The position numbers and the translations under genes were made by a program. Shown piece by piece: positions 17,312 to 26,899 of a stretch of DNA of 64,000 nucleotides. Source of the stretch: Paenibacillus alvei DSM 29 (GTDB lineage Bacteria > Bacillota > Bacilli > Paenibacillales > Paenibacillaceae). Below the pieces are notes generated by a model that saw nothing but the letters and a program-made list of their open reading frames with translations, had not been told where the DNA came from and made no database searches. Location of the stretch: assembly GCF_000293805.1 (NCBI RefSeq), contig NZ_AMBZ01000001.1, positions 248,001-312,000 on the forward strand. The letters are read 5' to 3'. Numbering within the stretch: position 1 is the stretch's first letter; each line of letters begins with the position of its first letter.

Positions 17312-18190
17312 CTATTCTTTGACACTCCCCATCACAATTCCTTTAATGAAGAATCGCTGTAAAAATGGATATATAATTAAGATTGGGAATGCTGCAACAA
17401 AGATTTGCGCAGCCTTACTCGTGCGGTCCGACAGCTTCTGCATAAGTTCAATTTCCTCTGGCTTCAGGTAACGCAAATCCATCTTAATGATGATGGACTG
17501 CAAGAACGTTTGCAGCGGATATTTCTCGGGATGGCTCATTAGCAGCATGCCGTCGAACCAGCTATTCCAATGCCAGACAACCGTAAAGAGTCCTGTCGTT
17601 GCCAGTGCCGGAATAGATAAGGGCGCATATATTTTCCACAAGGTTGTGAAATGTCCCGCTCCGTCAATCTTCGAAGATTCCTCCAATTCCTTCGGCAAGT
17701 TGCGATAGAAGTTAAGCAGCAAAATAATATTGAATACTTGAACTGCATTCGGCAGTATCAAGGCCCAAATCGTGTCCACAATCCCGACCGCTTTCACAGT
17801 CATGTACCATGGAATCAAGCCGCCATTGAATAGAATCGTGAATACGAATATCCATACATATACGGTTCGCATACGGAACTGCGATGTCTCTTTCGATAAC
17901 GGGTATGCGGTCATGATCGTCAAAAACATGCTGAAGGCTGTACCCAGTACGGAGCGCTCAATTGTAACCCAGAAGGCGCGCAAGTATTCTGGCTTGCCGA
18001 ATACGTTCTGATACGCTGCAGTCGTGAATTCCACCGGCCAGAGCATGACCTTGCCTGCAGAAGCCGCTGACCCTGAACTGAAGGACACGGCTAATATATG
18101 AACAAGCGGCAGCAGACATAATACCGAAATGAAAGTTAGAAATACATAGTTGCAGCCTAAGAAGATTCGTCGGCCTAACGACTTTTTCAT
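17312..18190 (-). CDS. Carbohydrate ABC transporter permease, YtcP/LplC-like
   Basis: 292 aa from the ATG at 18190, with AGGAGG about 10 nt upstream; a longer frame from 18232 lacks a site. Six hydrophobic segments. The cytoplasmic EAA-type loop ELEESSKIDGAGHFTTLWKIYAPL contacts an ATPase. The C-terminus RFFIKGIVMGSVKE is the conserved ending of this subfamily. It partners with the LplB-like permease just upstream (19-nt gap). No ATPase is encoded in the cluster, so a shared MsmX-type ATPase encoded elsewhere is expected. The likely substrate is an oligosaccharide released from plant or microbial polysaccharide. Confidence 0.93.
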   Translation of the reverse strand: MKKSLGRRIFLGCNYVFLTFISVLCLLPLVHILAVSFSSGSAASAGKVMLWPVEFTTAAYQNVFGKPEYLRAFWVTIERSVLGTAFSMFLTIMTAYPLSKETSQFRMRTVYVWIFVFTILFNGGLIPWYMTVKAVGIVDTIWALILPNAVQVFNIILLLNFYRNLPKELEESSKIDGAGHFTTLWKIYAPLSIPALATTGLFTVVWHWNSWFDGMLLMSHPEKYPLQTFLQSIIIKMDLRYLKPEEIELMQKLSDRTSKAAQIFVAAFPILIIYPFLQRFFIKGIVMGSVKE

Positions 18191-18209
18191 AACAATTCGT
18201 CCTCCTTGA

Positions 18210-19115
18210 CTAGAATATGCGGTAATTGGCAAAGCGATAGGCCATCACATACGATACAGATATTAAGATGAAGGATACGGCTGACTTCAGCAGTCCAACG
18301 GCTGTAGCGAAGCCATATTGCGACTCTACGACACCCATTCGATATACGAATGTATCAATAATATCTCCGCTCTCGTATACTTGCGGGTTGTACAGGTTGA
18401 AGATCTGATCGAATCCGGCATTCAGCACGTTCCCGATGCTGAGCGTAAGCATCAGCAAGATAATCGGCAGCATGCCCGGCAAGGTTACATTCAGAGTTTG
18501 CTTCCAGCGTCCGGCCCCGTCAATTTCCGCAGCTTCATACAGCACTGGATTAATGCCTGTAAGCGCCGCCAAATAAATGATTGTGCCGAAGCCGAATTCC
18601 TTCCATACGTCCGTAGCGACCATGACATATGGGAACCAACTGTTGTCTCCGAGGAAGAAGATAGGCTTCACCCCGAATAAGCCGAGAAAATGATTCACAA
18701 TTCCTGTTGAAGGAGAGAGCACATCAATAACGATGCCGCTGAGCAGAACCCAAGATAAAAAGTGCGGCAAGTAAACCAACGTTTGGAATGTACGCTTTAC
18801 CCACTCTTTTCGCAATTCGTTCAATAGAATCGCAATCGTAATCGGCACGACCAATCCGGCAAGAATCTTCATGACCGCGATGTAAACCGTATTGAAGAAG
18901 ATACGGCCGATATCCGGGTAATCCAGCAGGAACTTAAAGTTCTTCCAGCCCACGAACGGAGATCCCAGCAGTCCCTTCGTCGGGATATACTTCTGGAACG
19001 CCATTAGGATGCCTACCATCGGAATATAGCTGAATACAATAATGAAAATCAGTGCGGGAACGAGCATTACATGCAGCGGCCATTCGCGCTTCCACATCCG
19101 AGACAATCGATTCAT
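18210..19115 (-). CDS. Carbohydrate ABC transporter permease, LplB/YteP-like
   Basis: 301 aa from the ATG at 19115 (MNRLSRMWKREWPLHVM), which has AGGTGGAG 5-6 nt upstream; a longer frame from 19157 is open but unsupported. Six membrane helices. The EAA loop reads LYEAAEIDGAGRWKQTLNVTLPG, and the ending YRFANYRIF is typical of LplB-type proteins. It forms the heterodimeric channel with the YtcP-like protein. Its own promoter region carries the second copy of the 61-bp element (19188-19248), so it can be transcribed separately from the binding-protein gene. Confidence 0.94.
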   Translation of the reverse strand: MNRLSRMWKREWPLHVMLVPALIFIIVFSYIPMVGILMAFQKYIPTKGLLGSPFVGWKNFKFLLDYPDIGRIFFNTVYIAVMKILAGLVVPITIAILLNELRKEWVKRTFQTLVYLPHFLSWVLLSGIVIDVLSPSTGIVNHFLGLFGVKPIFFLGDNSWFPYVMVATDVWKEFGFGTIIYLAALTGINPVLYEAAEIDGAGRWKQTLNVTLPGMLPIILLMLTLSIGNVLNAGFDQIFNLYNPQVYESGDIIDTFVYRMGVVESQYGFATAVGLLKSAVSFILISVSYVMAYRFANYRIF

Positions 19116-19186
19116 TTCTGCTCCACCTACTTGTAGTAAATTTAAAAAGAAGGGCATGCCCTATATATGAATAAAGAACTACTTTC

Positions 19187-19248
19187 ATTGTAGATATAGA
19201 TCTAACACCATTCCATATACTGGTCTTTACTTCTATATACAACTGTTG
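19187..19248 (-). promoter_or_regulatory. Duplicated promoter/operator element, copy B
   Basis: Read on the minus strand: GTATATAGAA, GTAAAGACCA and GTATATGGAA are three consecutive decamers, followed 17 nt downstream of a weak -35 by TACAAT (plus-strand 19187-19192). By eye 53 of 61 bases match copy A at 21041-21101. It lies about 70 nt before the LplB-type permease. It looks like an activator site (direct repeats about two helical turns apart) overlapping a -35 region. Confidence 0.7.
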
Positions 19249-19319
19249 AGCTTCGAATCTCTTTCCTTTGCGGATTAACGAAAAAAAGGAGACCGGAACA
19301 AGTCCCGATCCCCTGATCA

Positions 19320-20999
19320 TCATTTATTCGCTGCGTACCACTCGTTTACTTCCTTCGTCATATCATCTCCGCCAAGCTTCTTCCAATCTTCCACAAATTT
19401 GTCGAATTCGTCGATAGGTGCTTGGTTCATAATGATCTTCATAAAGACTTCGTCACGCTTGCGCAGCAAGAGCTCTTGCCTTTCGACCATCGTAGGCGTT
19501 GGAGCGCCGTAGAATTTGTTCCGATGGAACAAGTTATGCTCTTTTAAATATGGCACGTTAGATACTGCTCCATTTGGACCGGAAATCAGCATTTCCCACC
19601 ACATCGAAATATCTTCGCCTTTCACATATTTCATTGCGCGGGCATAGCGCGTTTTTTGATCTTTTGTCTTCAGCAGACTCTCATCCTTCGTCTCAATTGC
19701 TTTAGGCAATACAGAGCCGTTGTCGTTCGCTTGATTGAAGGCCATAACCGGGCTGAGCTGCCAATAGTTATTGCCGCTCTCTTTCATGCTCTTGCCGTAT
19801 TCATATACCTTCTGCTCTTCCGTTGGATGGTTATCAACTGCGATCCATTGGTTCAACAGCTTAATCATTGCCTCCGGATGCTTCGCTTTCTTCGAGACAA
19901 CGTTATATTTTTCTGTACCCAGCTCAATTTGCGTGGACGCTTCTGTACCGTCAATGGAAGGAAGACGATATACTTTCCAGTCCTGAACAATCTTGCCGTC
20001 CTTGATCGCACCTTGAGCCAAATGAGCCGGAGTCCATTCTGCACCATAGAGTACGCCAATTTGGTTATTGAAGATCATTTCAGAAGCCTTCATCATATCC
20101 TTAACTGCAAATTCTGGATCGATCAGACCCTTCTTGAACATATCCTGCAGTGAGCGAAGTGCTTCCTTCATTTCCGGCTGGATATCACTGTACATTAAAC
20201 CGCCTTTGCCGTCATCAATCCATTGCTTCAAGTAGGCATGGTATCCATTCAGGAAGCCGATGAGACCAAGAGCGCCATCATCAAATTTCTTATTTAATGC
20301 AAGGCCATAGGATTTGCCGGTACCGCCGGGATCCTTTTCTGCAAACGTTTCCATAATTTTAATCAGGTCTTGCATCGTTTTCGGCTCAGGCAGGTTCAGC
20401 TTCTTCAGCCAGTCCGCACGCACCCATACGAATTGCGGAACAAAAGCACTTCCCGACTCTGGAATCCCCATCAGCTTGCCATCGAATGTTCCGGACTTCA
20501 TCTGAAGACCGCCATCGCGCATCAAAAATTCTTTTGTTTCATCTGTTGCGTATTTATCATACACTTCAGTCAAATCTTGAATCATATCTGCCTCTATGAG
20601 TTGCTGCAGTTGGGCTGGTGTAGCTGGGAAGAAGTCAGGCAGATCGTCAGTCGCAATCGCCATCTTGAGCTTCTCTTGGAACTGCGGGCCGCTTACGACT
20701 CCGTCAACAACCCATTTATTCGTAATTTTAACGCCAACATCTTTCTCATATGCATCGTATACAGCATTCTTATCGTACGTTTCCCCTGCGTCAAACTTCA
20801 AATAGGGATCCTTTGCACGAACAGTGGATGCTTCAATAACTGTATGTTCTGGTGATTCCGCTGATTTCTCTGCTGTTGTGTTCTCTGCTGGCTTATCTGA
20901 TGTAGGTTGTGGTGTTTCTGCGGGCTTGCTTGTGCAAGCCGTTGCGACGAGACTCAAGATGAGCGTAAGTACCAATAACATATTCCGCACTCTTTTCAC
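19320..20999 (-). CDS. Extracellular sugar-binding lipoprotein, LplA/LipO-type
   Basis: 559 aa. GTG start with AGGAGGG about 6 nt upstream. A lipoprotein signal peptide (MKRVRNMLLVLTLILSLVATAC) places the lipid-anchored Cys at residue 22. A Thr/Pro/Glu-rich linker (23-55) precedes a large two-lobed substrate-binding fold of the SBP_bac_1 type. The size (about 560 aa) is usual for Paenibacillus LplA-like proteins. It acts at the outer face of the membrane, delivering oligosaccharide to the permease pair encoded next. The operator/promoter element at 21041-21101 lies about 40 nt before the start. Confidence 0.93.
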   Translation of the reverse strand: MKRVRNMLLVLTLILSLVATACTSKPAETPQPTSDKPAENTTAEKSAESPEHTVIEASTVRAKDPYLKFDAGETYDKNAVYDAYEKDVGVKITNKWVVDGVVSGPQFQEKLKMAIATDDLPDFFPATPAQLQQLIEADMIQDLTEVYDKYATDETKEFLMRDGGLQMKSGTFDGKLMGIPESGSAFVPQFVWVRADWLKKLNLPEPKTMQDLIKIMETFAEKDPGGTGKSYGLALNKKFDDGALGLIGFLNGYHAYLKQWIDDGKGGLMYSDIQPEMKEALRSLQDMFKKGLIDPEFAVKDMMKASEMIFNNQIGVLYGAEWTPAHLAQGAIKDGKIVQDWKVYRLPSIDGTEASTQIELGTEKYNVVSKKAKHPEAMIKLLNQWIAVDNHPTEEQKVYEYGKSMKESGNNYWQLSPVMAFNQANDNGSVLPKAIETKDESLLKTKDQKTRYARAMKYVKGEDISMWWEMLISGPNGAVSNVPYLKEHNLFHRNKFYGAPTPTMVERQELLLRKRDEVFMKIIMNQAPIDEFDKFVEDWKKLGGDDMTKEVNEWYAANK

Positions 21000-21039
21000 G
21001 TCTGACCCTCCTAATATGTGTAATAAAGACCCATTTCTA

Positions 21040-21101
21040 ATTGTAGATATCGTTCAAAAGGCATTCTATATACTGGTCTTTACTTCTATATACACCTGTT
21101 G
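21040..21101 (-). promoter_or_regulatory. Duplicated promoter/operator element, copy A
   Basis: Minus strand: GTATATAGAA - GTAAAGACCA - GTATATAGAA (an exact decamer repeat 20 bp apart), then 17 nt to TACAAT at plus-strand 21040-21045. It is placed in front of the binding-protein gene. See copy B at 19187-19248. Confidence 0.72.
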
Positions 21102-21139
21102 TGGTGAATCCCCATGGTCACGTGCTGTTAGTGCTGTGC

Positions 21140-21619
21140 TTACATTTCCTGCGCAGGGCTCTCCAGTCTGATTTCCAATAAGGGCAGTTGTCGGCCCGGG
21201 AATACTGTAGACGCGATTTCGCCAATTCTTCTTGCCCCCATCCGCATATAAAAAAGCTCCGCATTCGGATCGCTATGTACAAGCAGCGTCTGTATCCCAA
21301 GCTTCTGTGCCGCAGCGATCATGTGGTGCCACAGTGCTTGTCCATACCCTTGGCCTATTGCATTCGGATGAATGAACAAGTCGGTTACCAAGCCCTTGTC
21401 CTGTTGAAGCGCATTCTGTTCCAAGCCAATGAATCCTTGAATATGCCCCGCTTCCTCAATGACGAAAAAATGAGCGGAAGCAAGCTGCTCCTCTGTAATC
21501 GTCAAATCTTCTCGACAAGCTTCCATGAACGCTTCGCTATAGCCCCAATATGCCTTTGATTCATAGGCTAGCTCGCTTAGTTGATGTACTTCCTGCACCA
21601 CGGCTGGACGTATATTCAT
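21140..21619 (-). CDS. GNAT-family N-acetyltransferase
   Basis: 159 aa from the ATG at 21619 (GGGGGAGG 7 nt upstream; an in-frame TTG two codons earlier is the alternative). The GNAT core includes LVTDLFIHPNAIGQGYGQALW, where GQGYG fits the acetyl-CoA Q/RxxGxG/A motif, and the C-terminal SDPNAELFYMRMGARRIGE strand-helix. The last strand carries FPGRQLPLLEI. It probably acetylates a small-molecule amine or a protein; the substrate is unknown. It stands alone beside the sugar cluster. Confidence 0.85.
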   Translation of the reverse strand: MNIRPAVVQEVHQLSELAYESKAYWGYSEAFMEACREDLTITEEQLASAHFFVIEEAGHIQGFIGLEQNALQQDKGLVTDLFIHPNAIGQGYGQALWHHMIAAAQKLGIQTLLVHSDPNAELFYMRMGARRIGEIASTVFPGRQLPLLEIRLESPAQEM

Positions 21620-21761
21620 GATCAATCCTCCCCCTTAGATGGTAAACGCTGCTAATTCCATAATTCACTTATTGTACCTGACAGGATCAATAGGCGGAAG
21701 CACGAATCTCCTAGTAACGGTTATTTACTTCTTGACTCTCTGCGACCGTTGCCGCCTAATC

Positions 21762-21791
21762 AAAATCCCCAGACGGCTGAAGCGCTGGGGA
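21762..21791 (-). terminator. Intrinsic terminator of S41 protease gene
   Basis: Minus strand TCCCCAG - 12 nt - CTGGGGA followed by TTTTGATT, just after the stop at 21804. Confidence 0.85.
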
Positions 21792-21803
21792 CAGGTATAC
21801 GCA

Positions 21804-23186
21804 TTATTTCTTGTTCACGAGTTGTTCGACAAAGGCGAGCTGCTCATCCACATGTTTTGTTTTGTTGAAGGTTGAAGGTACCACATAATCAGGGATAAGT
21901 GCTGCTCCTTTGGAAGAATCCGGTCTCTCGAGTTGTTTACTTGACAAGTACATTGAATATTTACTGTTTGGCAGATCGAATTTTACGGAAGCAACGTATG
22001 CATTCGCATTTCCTCCAGGCATTTCTCCAATCACTTGTCCAATCTTATTGTCTTGCAAAATCGCCGTCATCAATGATGCTCCGCCATTTGTATATTTAGA
22101 AGTAAGTACATATAGTTTCCCTTCAAATACTAGCTCATTATGAGCATTATTGTTCTTTGTTGTTGAACGTATTCTTTCTGCCATTCCTTCTTTTTCCCCT
22201 CTACTGACCGCCTCTTTCGAGTTACGCGTTTCTGCAAAGGATTGATAGTGCCGCACATTCATATATTGGAGCAGTTTCTCGACGATAGCACTCACATTCT
22301 CACCACCGAAATTATAACGGAGGTCTAGCACGACATTGTCAATTTGATTGTGCTTAGCCGAAGAGAAGAACTTTTTTAATTCAGCGTCATACACATCATC
22401 TGACTTCAACACATTCATTTTAAATAGAGCTATGTTTTTGTCCTTATCTATGTGTTGGGAATAATTTGAGGGATATCCCACTGATATAGGCTTCACCTGT
22501 AACTTAACCGTCTGCTGCAGCTTTTCCCCATCTCTCACAATGGTATATACAACATAATCTTTATTTTCAATTAAACCTAACTTCTCCAAATACACTTCTT
22601 CAGCCAATATGCTTGACATCTCCAGCTTAGCGAGCAAAAACATCTTATTATCACTAGAGATATATTTGCTAAGGTCTTGAGCCAACTCTTCGATTGTCCT
22701 GTTGCCAATAGCAATAATCTCATCTCCAGCCTTCAAATCTCCCTCATTACTATAGTATATATACACCCCATTCTCATACCATTTATATAAAATGGGAATC
22801 TTTCGCTTTCGAAAGCTTGAACTGACTGCAAGACCTGAATTTGCATCATGCAGATGAGCAATAACGGATTGCCCCCAGAAGTAAATATCTCTGCGATATA
22901 TCTGATCTTTCTTTTCTTTAATTTCCTTCAATACTTGTTCGTACTGGGCCTTCAGTTCCTCAGATACTCCATTCACGGCGGCAGGATGGGTGTCCGCAAT
23001 TTTGTTATACAAAAATTCGATATCTTTTATCGCTGTTTGCTGTTCCTTCGTTAGAACCGCAGATTCGTGAAGTTGCTTCTTACTAATCGCTTTTTCAGTA
23101 ACTCTATCATTCCACGTTAGTGCCGTAACAATGACAATCCCGATAATGAAAATAAATAACAGAAACCCTACTAATCGAATTTTCAT
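21804..23186 (-). CDS. Membrane-anchored S41-family (C-terminal-processing-like) peptidase
   Basis: 460 aa from the ATG at 23186 (MKIRLVGFLLFIFIIGIV), with AAGGGG upstream; an ATG 7 codons earlier has a poor site. One N-terminal membrane anchor (about 4-24) is followed by a helical region (45-130), a degenerate PDZ-like part (AGDEIIAIGNRTIEEL) and the S41 core. VLDLRYNFGGENVSAI and YVLTSKYTNGGASLMTAIL hold the predicted nucleophile Ser of the TNGGAS motif. An extracytoplasmic protease; substrate unknown. Its lysine/asparagine-rich codon use is more AT-rich than neighbouring genes, which might indicate a different origin. Confidence 0.85.
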   Translation of the reverse strand: MKIRLVGFLLFIFIIGIVIVTALTWNDRVTEKAISKKQLHESAVLTKEQQTAIKDIEFLYNKIADTHPAAVNGVSEELKAQYEQVLKEIKEKKDQIYRRDIYFWGQSVIAHLHDANSGLAVSSSFRKRKIPILYKWYENGVYIYYSNEGDLKAGDEIIAIGNRTIEELAQDLSKYISSDNKMFLLAKLEMSSILAEEVYLEKLGLIENKDYVVYTIVRDGEKLQQTVKLQVKPISVGYPSNYSQHIDKDKNIALFKMNVLKSDDVYDAELKKFFSSAKHNQIDNVVLDLRYNFGGENVSAIVEKLLQYMNVRHYQSFAETRNSKEAVSRGEKEGMAERIRSTTKNNNAHNELVFEGKLYVLTSKYTNGGASLMTAILQDNKIGQVIGEMPGGNANAYVASVKFDLPNSKYSMYLSSKQLERPDSSKGAALIPDYVVPSTFNKTKHVDEQLAFVEQLVNKK

Positions 23187-23608
23187 TTGATATCGTTCCC
23201 CTTGCATTCGTCTATTAACGAGTTATTCATTATATGCAGTTGCTTGTCCGCACCCACTCTTTATCTGGTTATATAAGGAAAACACAATAACAACAATATA
23301 GCATACAAGCGGATTTTTTATTTGTATTATTTGGGATTTATCTGAAATACAAGCCATCGTAACGACAAAAATAGCCCAAGCATACGCTTGAGCCGTGAAC
23401 TTGATACAGCCATACTGTCATTTCTAATTATTCAATTTCGCATTTTTTATTTCACGTATGCCCTCGAATCCCTCGACAAGAACCGCTCTACACAACTCCA
23501 ACCTCTTCTGCAGATTCCTTATTATAATGTGGAGACCTGCTAGAAACCTCTTTCGAATCGAACCCGTTGGACAAAATTCTCGTAAGCAAGGCTTTCTATT
23601 ACGCAAGG
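23187..23608. other. Intergenic region between chitinase and protease
   Basis: Holds the protease promoter region and the 3' untranslated part of the chitinase transcript, ending in the hairpin at 23366-23394. A 60-codon open frame here has no ribosome site and is not accepted. Confidence 0.4.
23366..23394 (-). terminator. Intrinsic terminator, chitinase transcript
   Basis: Minus strand GCTCAAGC - GTAT - GCTTGGGC followed by TATTTTTG. It is about 215 nt beyond the GH19 chitinase stop and points the same way. Confidence 0.7.
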
Positions 23609-25252
23609 TTAAAACGGCTGCATGCCCGCTGTATCCAGCTTCTCGCCATCAATATTCGCTCCCATGCGTGTCGTCAAGTCACGGTAATGCGCTACACGGC
23701 GGCGTACCGGGTCGGCCGTTTCCGGCAAATTCGCTTCTTGACCGCCGTTGATCACCATAATGGTCGCACCAAAGCCCGGAACGAGACCCTTCGCCAGCTG
23801 TTCTGCCGTAGGCGTCCACTGCCCCGTCATAATGTCATGATTGGAAGGCTTCGGATCCTGTGGTGTCATCCAGAAGAGCAGTGCTGTGATAAAGCCCAGC
23901 TTCCCGTCAGCCGTAATTTTGTCCGGATCGTTCAATAGAACACTAGGATCACGGTATACGATGCTACTAATTAATCCATAGTTATAGTTCCAACTGAGCT
24001 GAATCGGGCCGCGTCCATGATAGGATTTGCCCGGAACCGGCTTCCAGAACAGATTGTTCTCATCTACATAGCCGATCTTATCCGTATTCACGAAGCCCAG
24101 CTCTTCATTGAAAAACAGTGCCCAGCGCAGCTCGCCGCCCGGTGCCGTAGCCCATCCTCCGCCTGTCTCATGAGCAATATTCGCTAAGAACCCGGCAAGC
24201 TCACGCTTGCGATTATTGTCGCTTCCTTCATTCAGGAAACTGCCGAAATCAACGATCCGCGTCAGCTTCGGTAAGCTGGCATGGCTTGTATCATTGAAAT
24301 CAGGAGCTTGAAAGAGCAGCGTTTCCGTCTTGGCCTGCTTGTCCAAGCGATAAATTTGCTTCACATTCGGATAGCCCTCGCGCATGACTTCCTTGTATTT
24401 GATATTGGCAATCTCGCGTACAGCGGATAGGAGATTATCATAGGAATAATAGTCGGTTTGATTTGGCTTATAGTAGTGGTTTCCTTTTGCTTTGGCATCC
24501 CATTCCGGCGTACCGTAGCGCAGCGGGAACGTGGACTCATACTCCGCCTTAGGAAGTGCTGCTTGAACTGAAGCTGCAGCCGCATCCGGCAGAAAGGACG
24601 GAATTATGCCATTCCACAACTGATTGATCTGGGCATCGGTCAGCACTCGACTTTCTCCTACACCAATATCAATGGCTGGGCCGCCCTTCGTTGCTGCGCT
24701 TATCGCAGAACTGTCTGTATAGTTGCCCGATGTATCCACGACGCGTATGACGTATTGATAGCCTGTATCCGCTTCCAATTCATAGTCTGAAAATATTTTA
24801 GCGATTGTGCTGCCAACTTTAACGCCATTGCGGAGAACATCATAATGGGAAATGCCTGCATTGTCAGTTGAAGCTGTCCAAGTAATTGTAATAAAGGTGG
24901 AGGATTGCTCAGTTGATTCGAGATTCGTTGGAGCAGTTGGAGGTGTAGTATCTTCGGTGTTGTCTTTGAATAATTTCCATGGCGTATCCCATTCATTCGT
25001 CGCTTTCGCATCAGGTCTGTTATTGTAGGACCACCACTTTGCTTCATAAATCTTGCCCTGATAAGATACAATATCTCTGGCAGAGTAGGCCTTGTTGGTC
25101 TGCCATGCTTGTGCCTGAGAGGAATTCGTGTTGTTTGCCGCATGAACTGTAGACAAGGTACCCATTGGCACAGACGCAACAATGGCTGCACCAAGAACAA
25201 CGCTTAAACTTTTAAGCAAAAGCTTGTGCGAGAACGGAAAGTTGCGATTCAT
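23609..25252 (-). CDS. Secreted chitinase, CBM5/12-like - FN3 - GH19
   Basis: 547 aa. AGGAGG lies 7 nt before the ATG. A signal peptide (cleavage near residue 39, VHAA) is followed by a chitin-binding CBM5/12-type module (about 48-95, QAWQTNKAYSARDIVSYQG). One fibronectin III domain follows (about 104-190), then a GH19 inverting chitinase domain (about 205-547). The GH19 signatures are HETGGGWATAPGGE (general acid Glu in HETGG) and YHGRGPIQLSWNYNYG. GH19 cuts with inversion and often prefers chitin regions that GH18 does not, so the two enzymes in this window complement each other. A promoter is visible at 25288-25317. The gene is monocistronic. Confidence 0.95.
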   Translation of the reverse strand: MNRNFPFSHKLLLKSLSVVLGAAIVASVPMGTLSTVHAANNTNSSQAQAWQTNKAYSARDIVSYQGKIYEAKWWSYNNRPDAKATNEWDTPWKLFKDNTEDTTPPTAPTNLESTEQSSTFITITWTASTDNAGISHYDVLRNGVKVGSTIAKIFSDYELEADTGYQYVIRVVDTSGNYTDSSAISAATKGGPAIDIGVGESRVLTDAQINQLWNGIIPSFLPDAAAASVQAALPKAEYESTFPLRYGTPEWDAKAKGNHYYKPNQTDYYSYDNLLSAVREIANIKYKEVMREGYPNVKQIYRLDKQAKTETLLFQAPDFNDTSHASLPKLTRIVDFGSFLNEGSDNNRKRELAGFLANIAHETGGGWATAPGGELRWALFFNEELGFVNTDKIGYVDENNLFWKPVPGKSYHGRGPIQLSWNYNYGLISSIVYRDPSVLLNDPDKITADGKLGFITALLFWMTPQDPKPSNHDIMTGQWTPTAEQLAKGLVPGFGATIMVINGGQEANLPETADPVRRRVAHYRDLTTRMGANIDGEKLDTAGMQPF

Positions 25253-25287
25253 TATACGCCTCCTATTCAGTTACTGGTAACGATTCT

Positions 25288-25317
25288 AGTATAGGAAATT
25301 GCATCTCCCGCGCTCAA
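25288..25317 (-). promoter_or_regulatory. Promoter of GH19 chitinase
   Basis: Minus strand TTGAGC - 18 nt - TATACT, about 36 nt before the ATG. Confidence 0.6.
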
Positions 25318-25459
25318 TAGGTACAGCGAACCAATCCTATGTCGAATCTTGATACTATTGCACGCCTATAGCGCTATCCCCCTAACGAATACTCGATCTG
25401 CCATGCTGGAAATGATACGATAAAAGCAATGAAGAACTCTTCATGGAGGAACTAACCAT

Positions 25460-26740
25460 ATGGATGAGATTAATATTCAGGAGATCATAGATGCAACGCA
25501 GCACACCTTCGGATTAGAGGATTACCAATTACATACTCACGAGTTTTATCGGGAAGTCAATCTATTCTATGAGACGGTTTACAGCCTCAGCATGGAATGG
25601 TATCCGCCGCTACAGATGAGGGAGTCCGTAGAAGAAGGATTGAATCCCGAGGGTACGGCCGTCATTCAATACGACCTTGCTTCCCGGCAGTATACGAGCG
25701 TCATCTTCGTACAAGGGAAATCCTATGCGAACAGCCCGACTTACCCGAACATCGGCTTGGACGAGGTCATTAAGTGGATCGAACGGGATACCGGACTTGT
25801 GTACGACAAGCAGTTCCGGCTCACTCAGGAACAGAATAACCAATATCGATTTCACGAGTGCGTGAACGGGGTTCCGGTATCCCCCTCCGGGCAAATCGAG
25901 ATTCACTTTGATGAAGACGGAAGGCTCGTGCAGTATTCGAGGTACGGACTATACGCCTCCAAGTCAACCATTCAGAAAGAGGCTTTCACATTATCCCTCG
26001 AACAAGTCGATCCCCTAGCCAAACAGCAACTGAAGCTGCTCGAATATCCAGTGTATGAAGAACAGCGGCTTATTCCGCTCTACGGGATCGAAGAGATCTA
26101 TATGACGAACGACGGAGCCACTATCATTCCGTTTGAATTCATTATCCATCCGGGTTCGAAGCTGAATATGGATAAGGTTATCGAGTGGGAACAAACAAGC
26201 ACGCATCATTATGAAAAAGCGGACATCGAGTGGCAGGAGACGGTCACTCTTGAACAAGCGATTGCGCGTGAACCGCATCCCGATTCTTTTCCAATTACGG
26301 AAGATGAACAAGAGAAATCGATCGCGGCGGTTATTGCAGGAATGAGCCAATTATACCCGAACGACTCCGGCCAATGGGTGCTTAAGACGCTGCATCGCCA
26401 CAGGGGATATATTCAAGCGGTATTGCGGGTTAAGAAACCGAATAAGTGCGTGTTCCAGCGCAAGCTGGTTCTGTTCATTGATGCGCAGCGTTATGTAGTT
26501 GTAAATGCAGTGGACAATCTGCCTTTTCTCCACATGTTCGACGAGTTCCAGGGGGCTGGTAAGGTCATCATCAGTCGAGATGAGGTCTATGAAATGCTGA
26601 AGGAAAAGAGCCTCATCGAATTAACGCCGGTATATGTGTATCATCCTGAACAGAAGAAATATATATTATGCGGAAAATTAGACTGTGCTTACGCTGTGAA
26701 TGCTGCAAATGGTGAGATTATGGAGTTAAACAGCATATAA
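25460..26740 (+). CDS. YcdB/YcdC-repeat-like (PepSY-related) cytoplasmic protein
   Basis: 426 aa, no signal peptide or membrane segment. GGAGG lies 10 nt before the ATG. The sequence has repeated beta-rich halves. Segments such as FHECVNGVPVSPSGQIEIHF and YRFHECVNG-like elements resemble the YcdB/YcdC repeat found in Paenibacillus surface and spore-related proteins. The C-terminal block (YILCGKLDCAYAVNAANGEI) matches the end of such a repeat. The function is unknown. It is divergent from the GH19 chitinase and probably monocistronic. Family assignment is from pattern memory only. Confidence 0.6.
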   Translation: MDEINIQEIIDATQHTFGLEDYQLHTHEFYREVNLFYETVYSLSMEWYPPLQMRESVEEGLNPEGTAVIQYDLASRQYTSVIFVQGKSYANSPTYPNIGLDEVIKWIERDTGLVYDKQFRLTQEQNNQYRFHECVNGVPVSPSGQIEIHFDEDGRLVQYSRYGLYASKSTIQKEAFTLSLEQVDPLAKQQLKLLEYPVYEEQRLIPLYGIEEIYMTNDGATIIPFEFIIHPGSKLNMDKVIEWEQTSTHHYEKADIEWQETVTLEQAIAREPHPDSFPITEDEQEKSIAAVIAGMSQLYPNDSGQWVLKTLHRHRGYIQAVLRVKKPNKCVFQRKLVLFIDAQRYVVVNAVDNLPFLHMFDEFQGAGKVIISRDEVYEMLKEKSLIELTPVYVYHPEQKKYILCGKLDCAYAVNAANGEIMELNSI

Positions 26741-26780
26741 TCAGCGAACACTCCGCCCGAATCGTGCCGTATCCTTTTGA

Positions 26781-26809
26781 TTGAAACCGTTAAATTTTCC
26801 CAGTATAAT
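26781..26809 (+). promoter_or_regulatory. Strong promoter of tryptophanase-like gene
   Basis: TTGAAA - 17 nt - TATAAT, near consensus, about 90 nt before the start codon. The intervening leader contains short inverted repeats (GAAATTGATTTC; TGAAAATTTTTCA). Confidence 0.8.
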
Positions 26810-26899
26810 GAAATTGATTTCAAAATATTGGATATATGTGAAGGCTTTCAAGCTGTACCTTTGAATGAAAATTTTTCAATGAATAACGGGGGTGTTGGA

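Noticed and set aside
23424..23606. 60-codon minus-strand ORF after the GH19 chitinase
   Set aside because: No ribosome site. It lies in the 3' untranslated part of the chitinase transcript, before its terminator.
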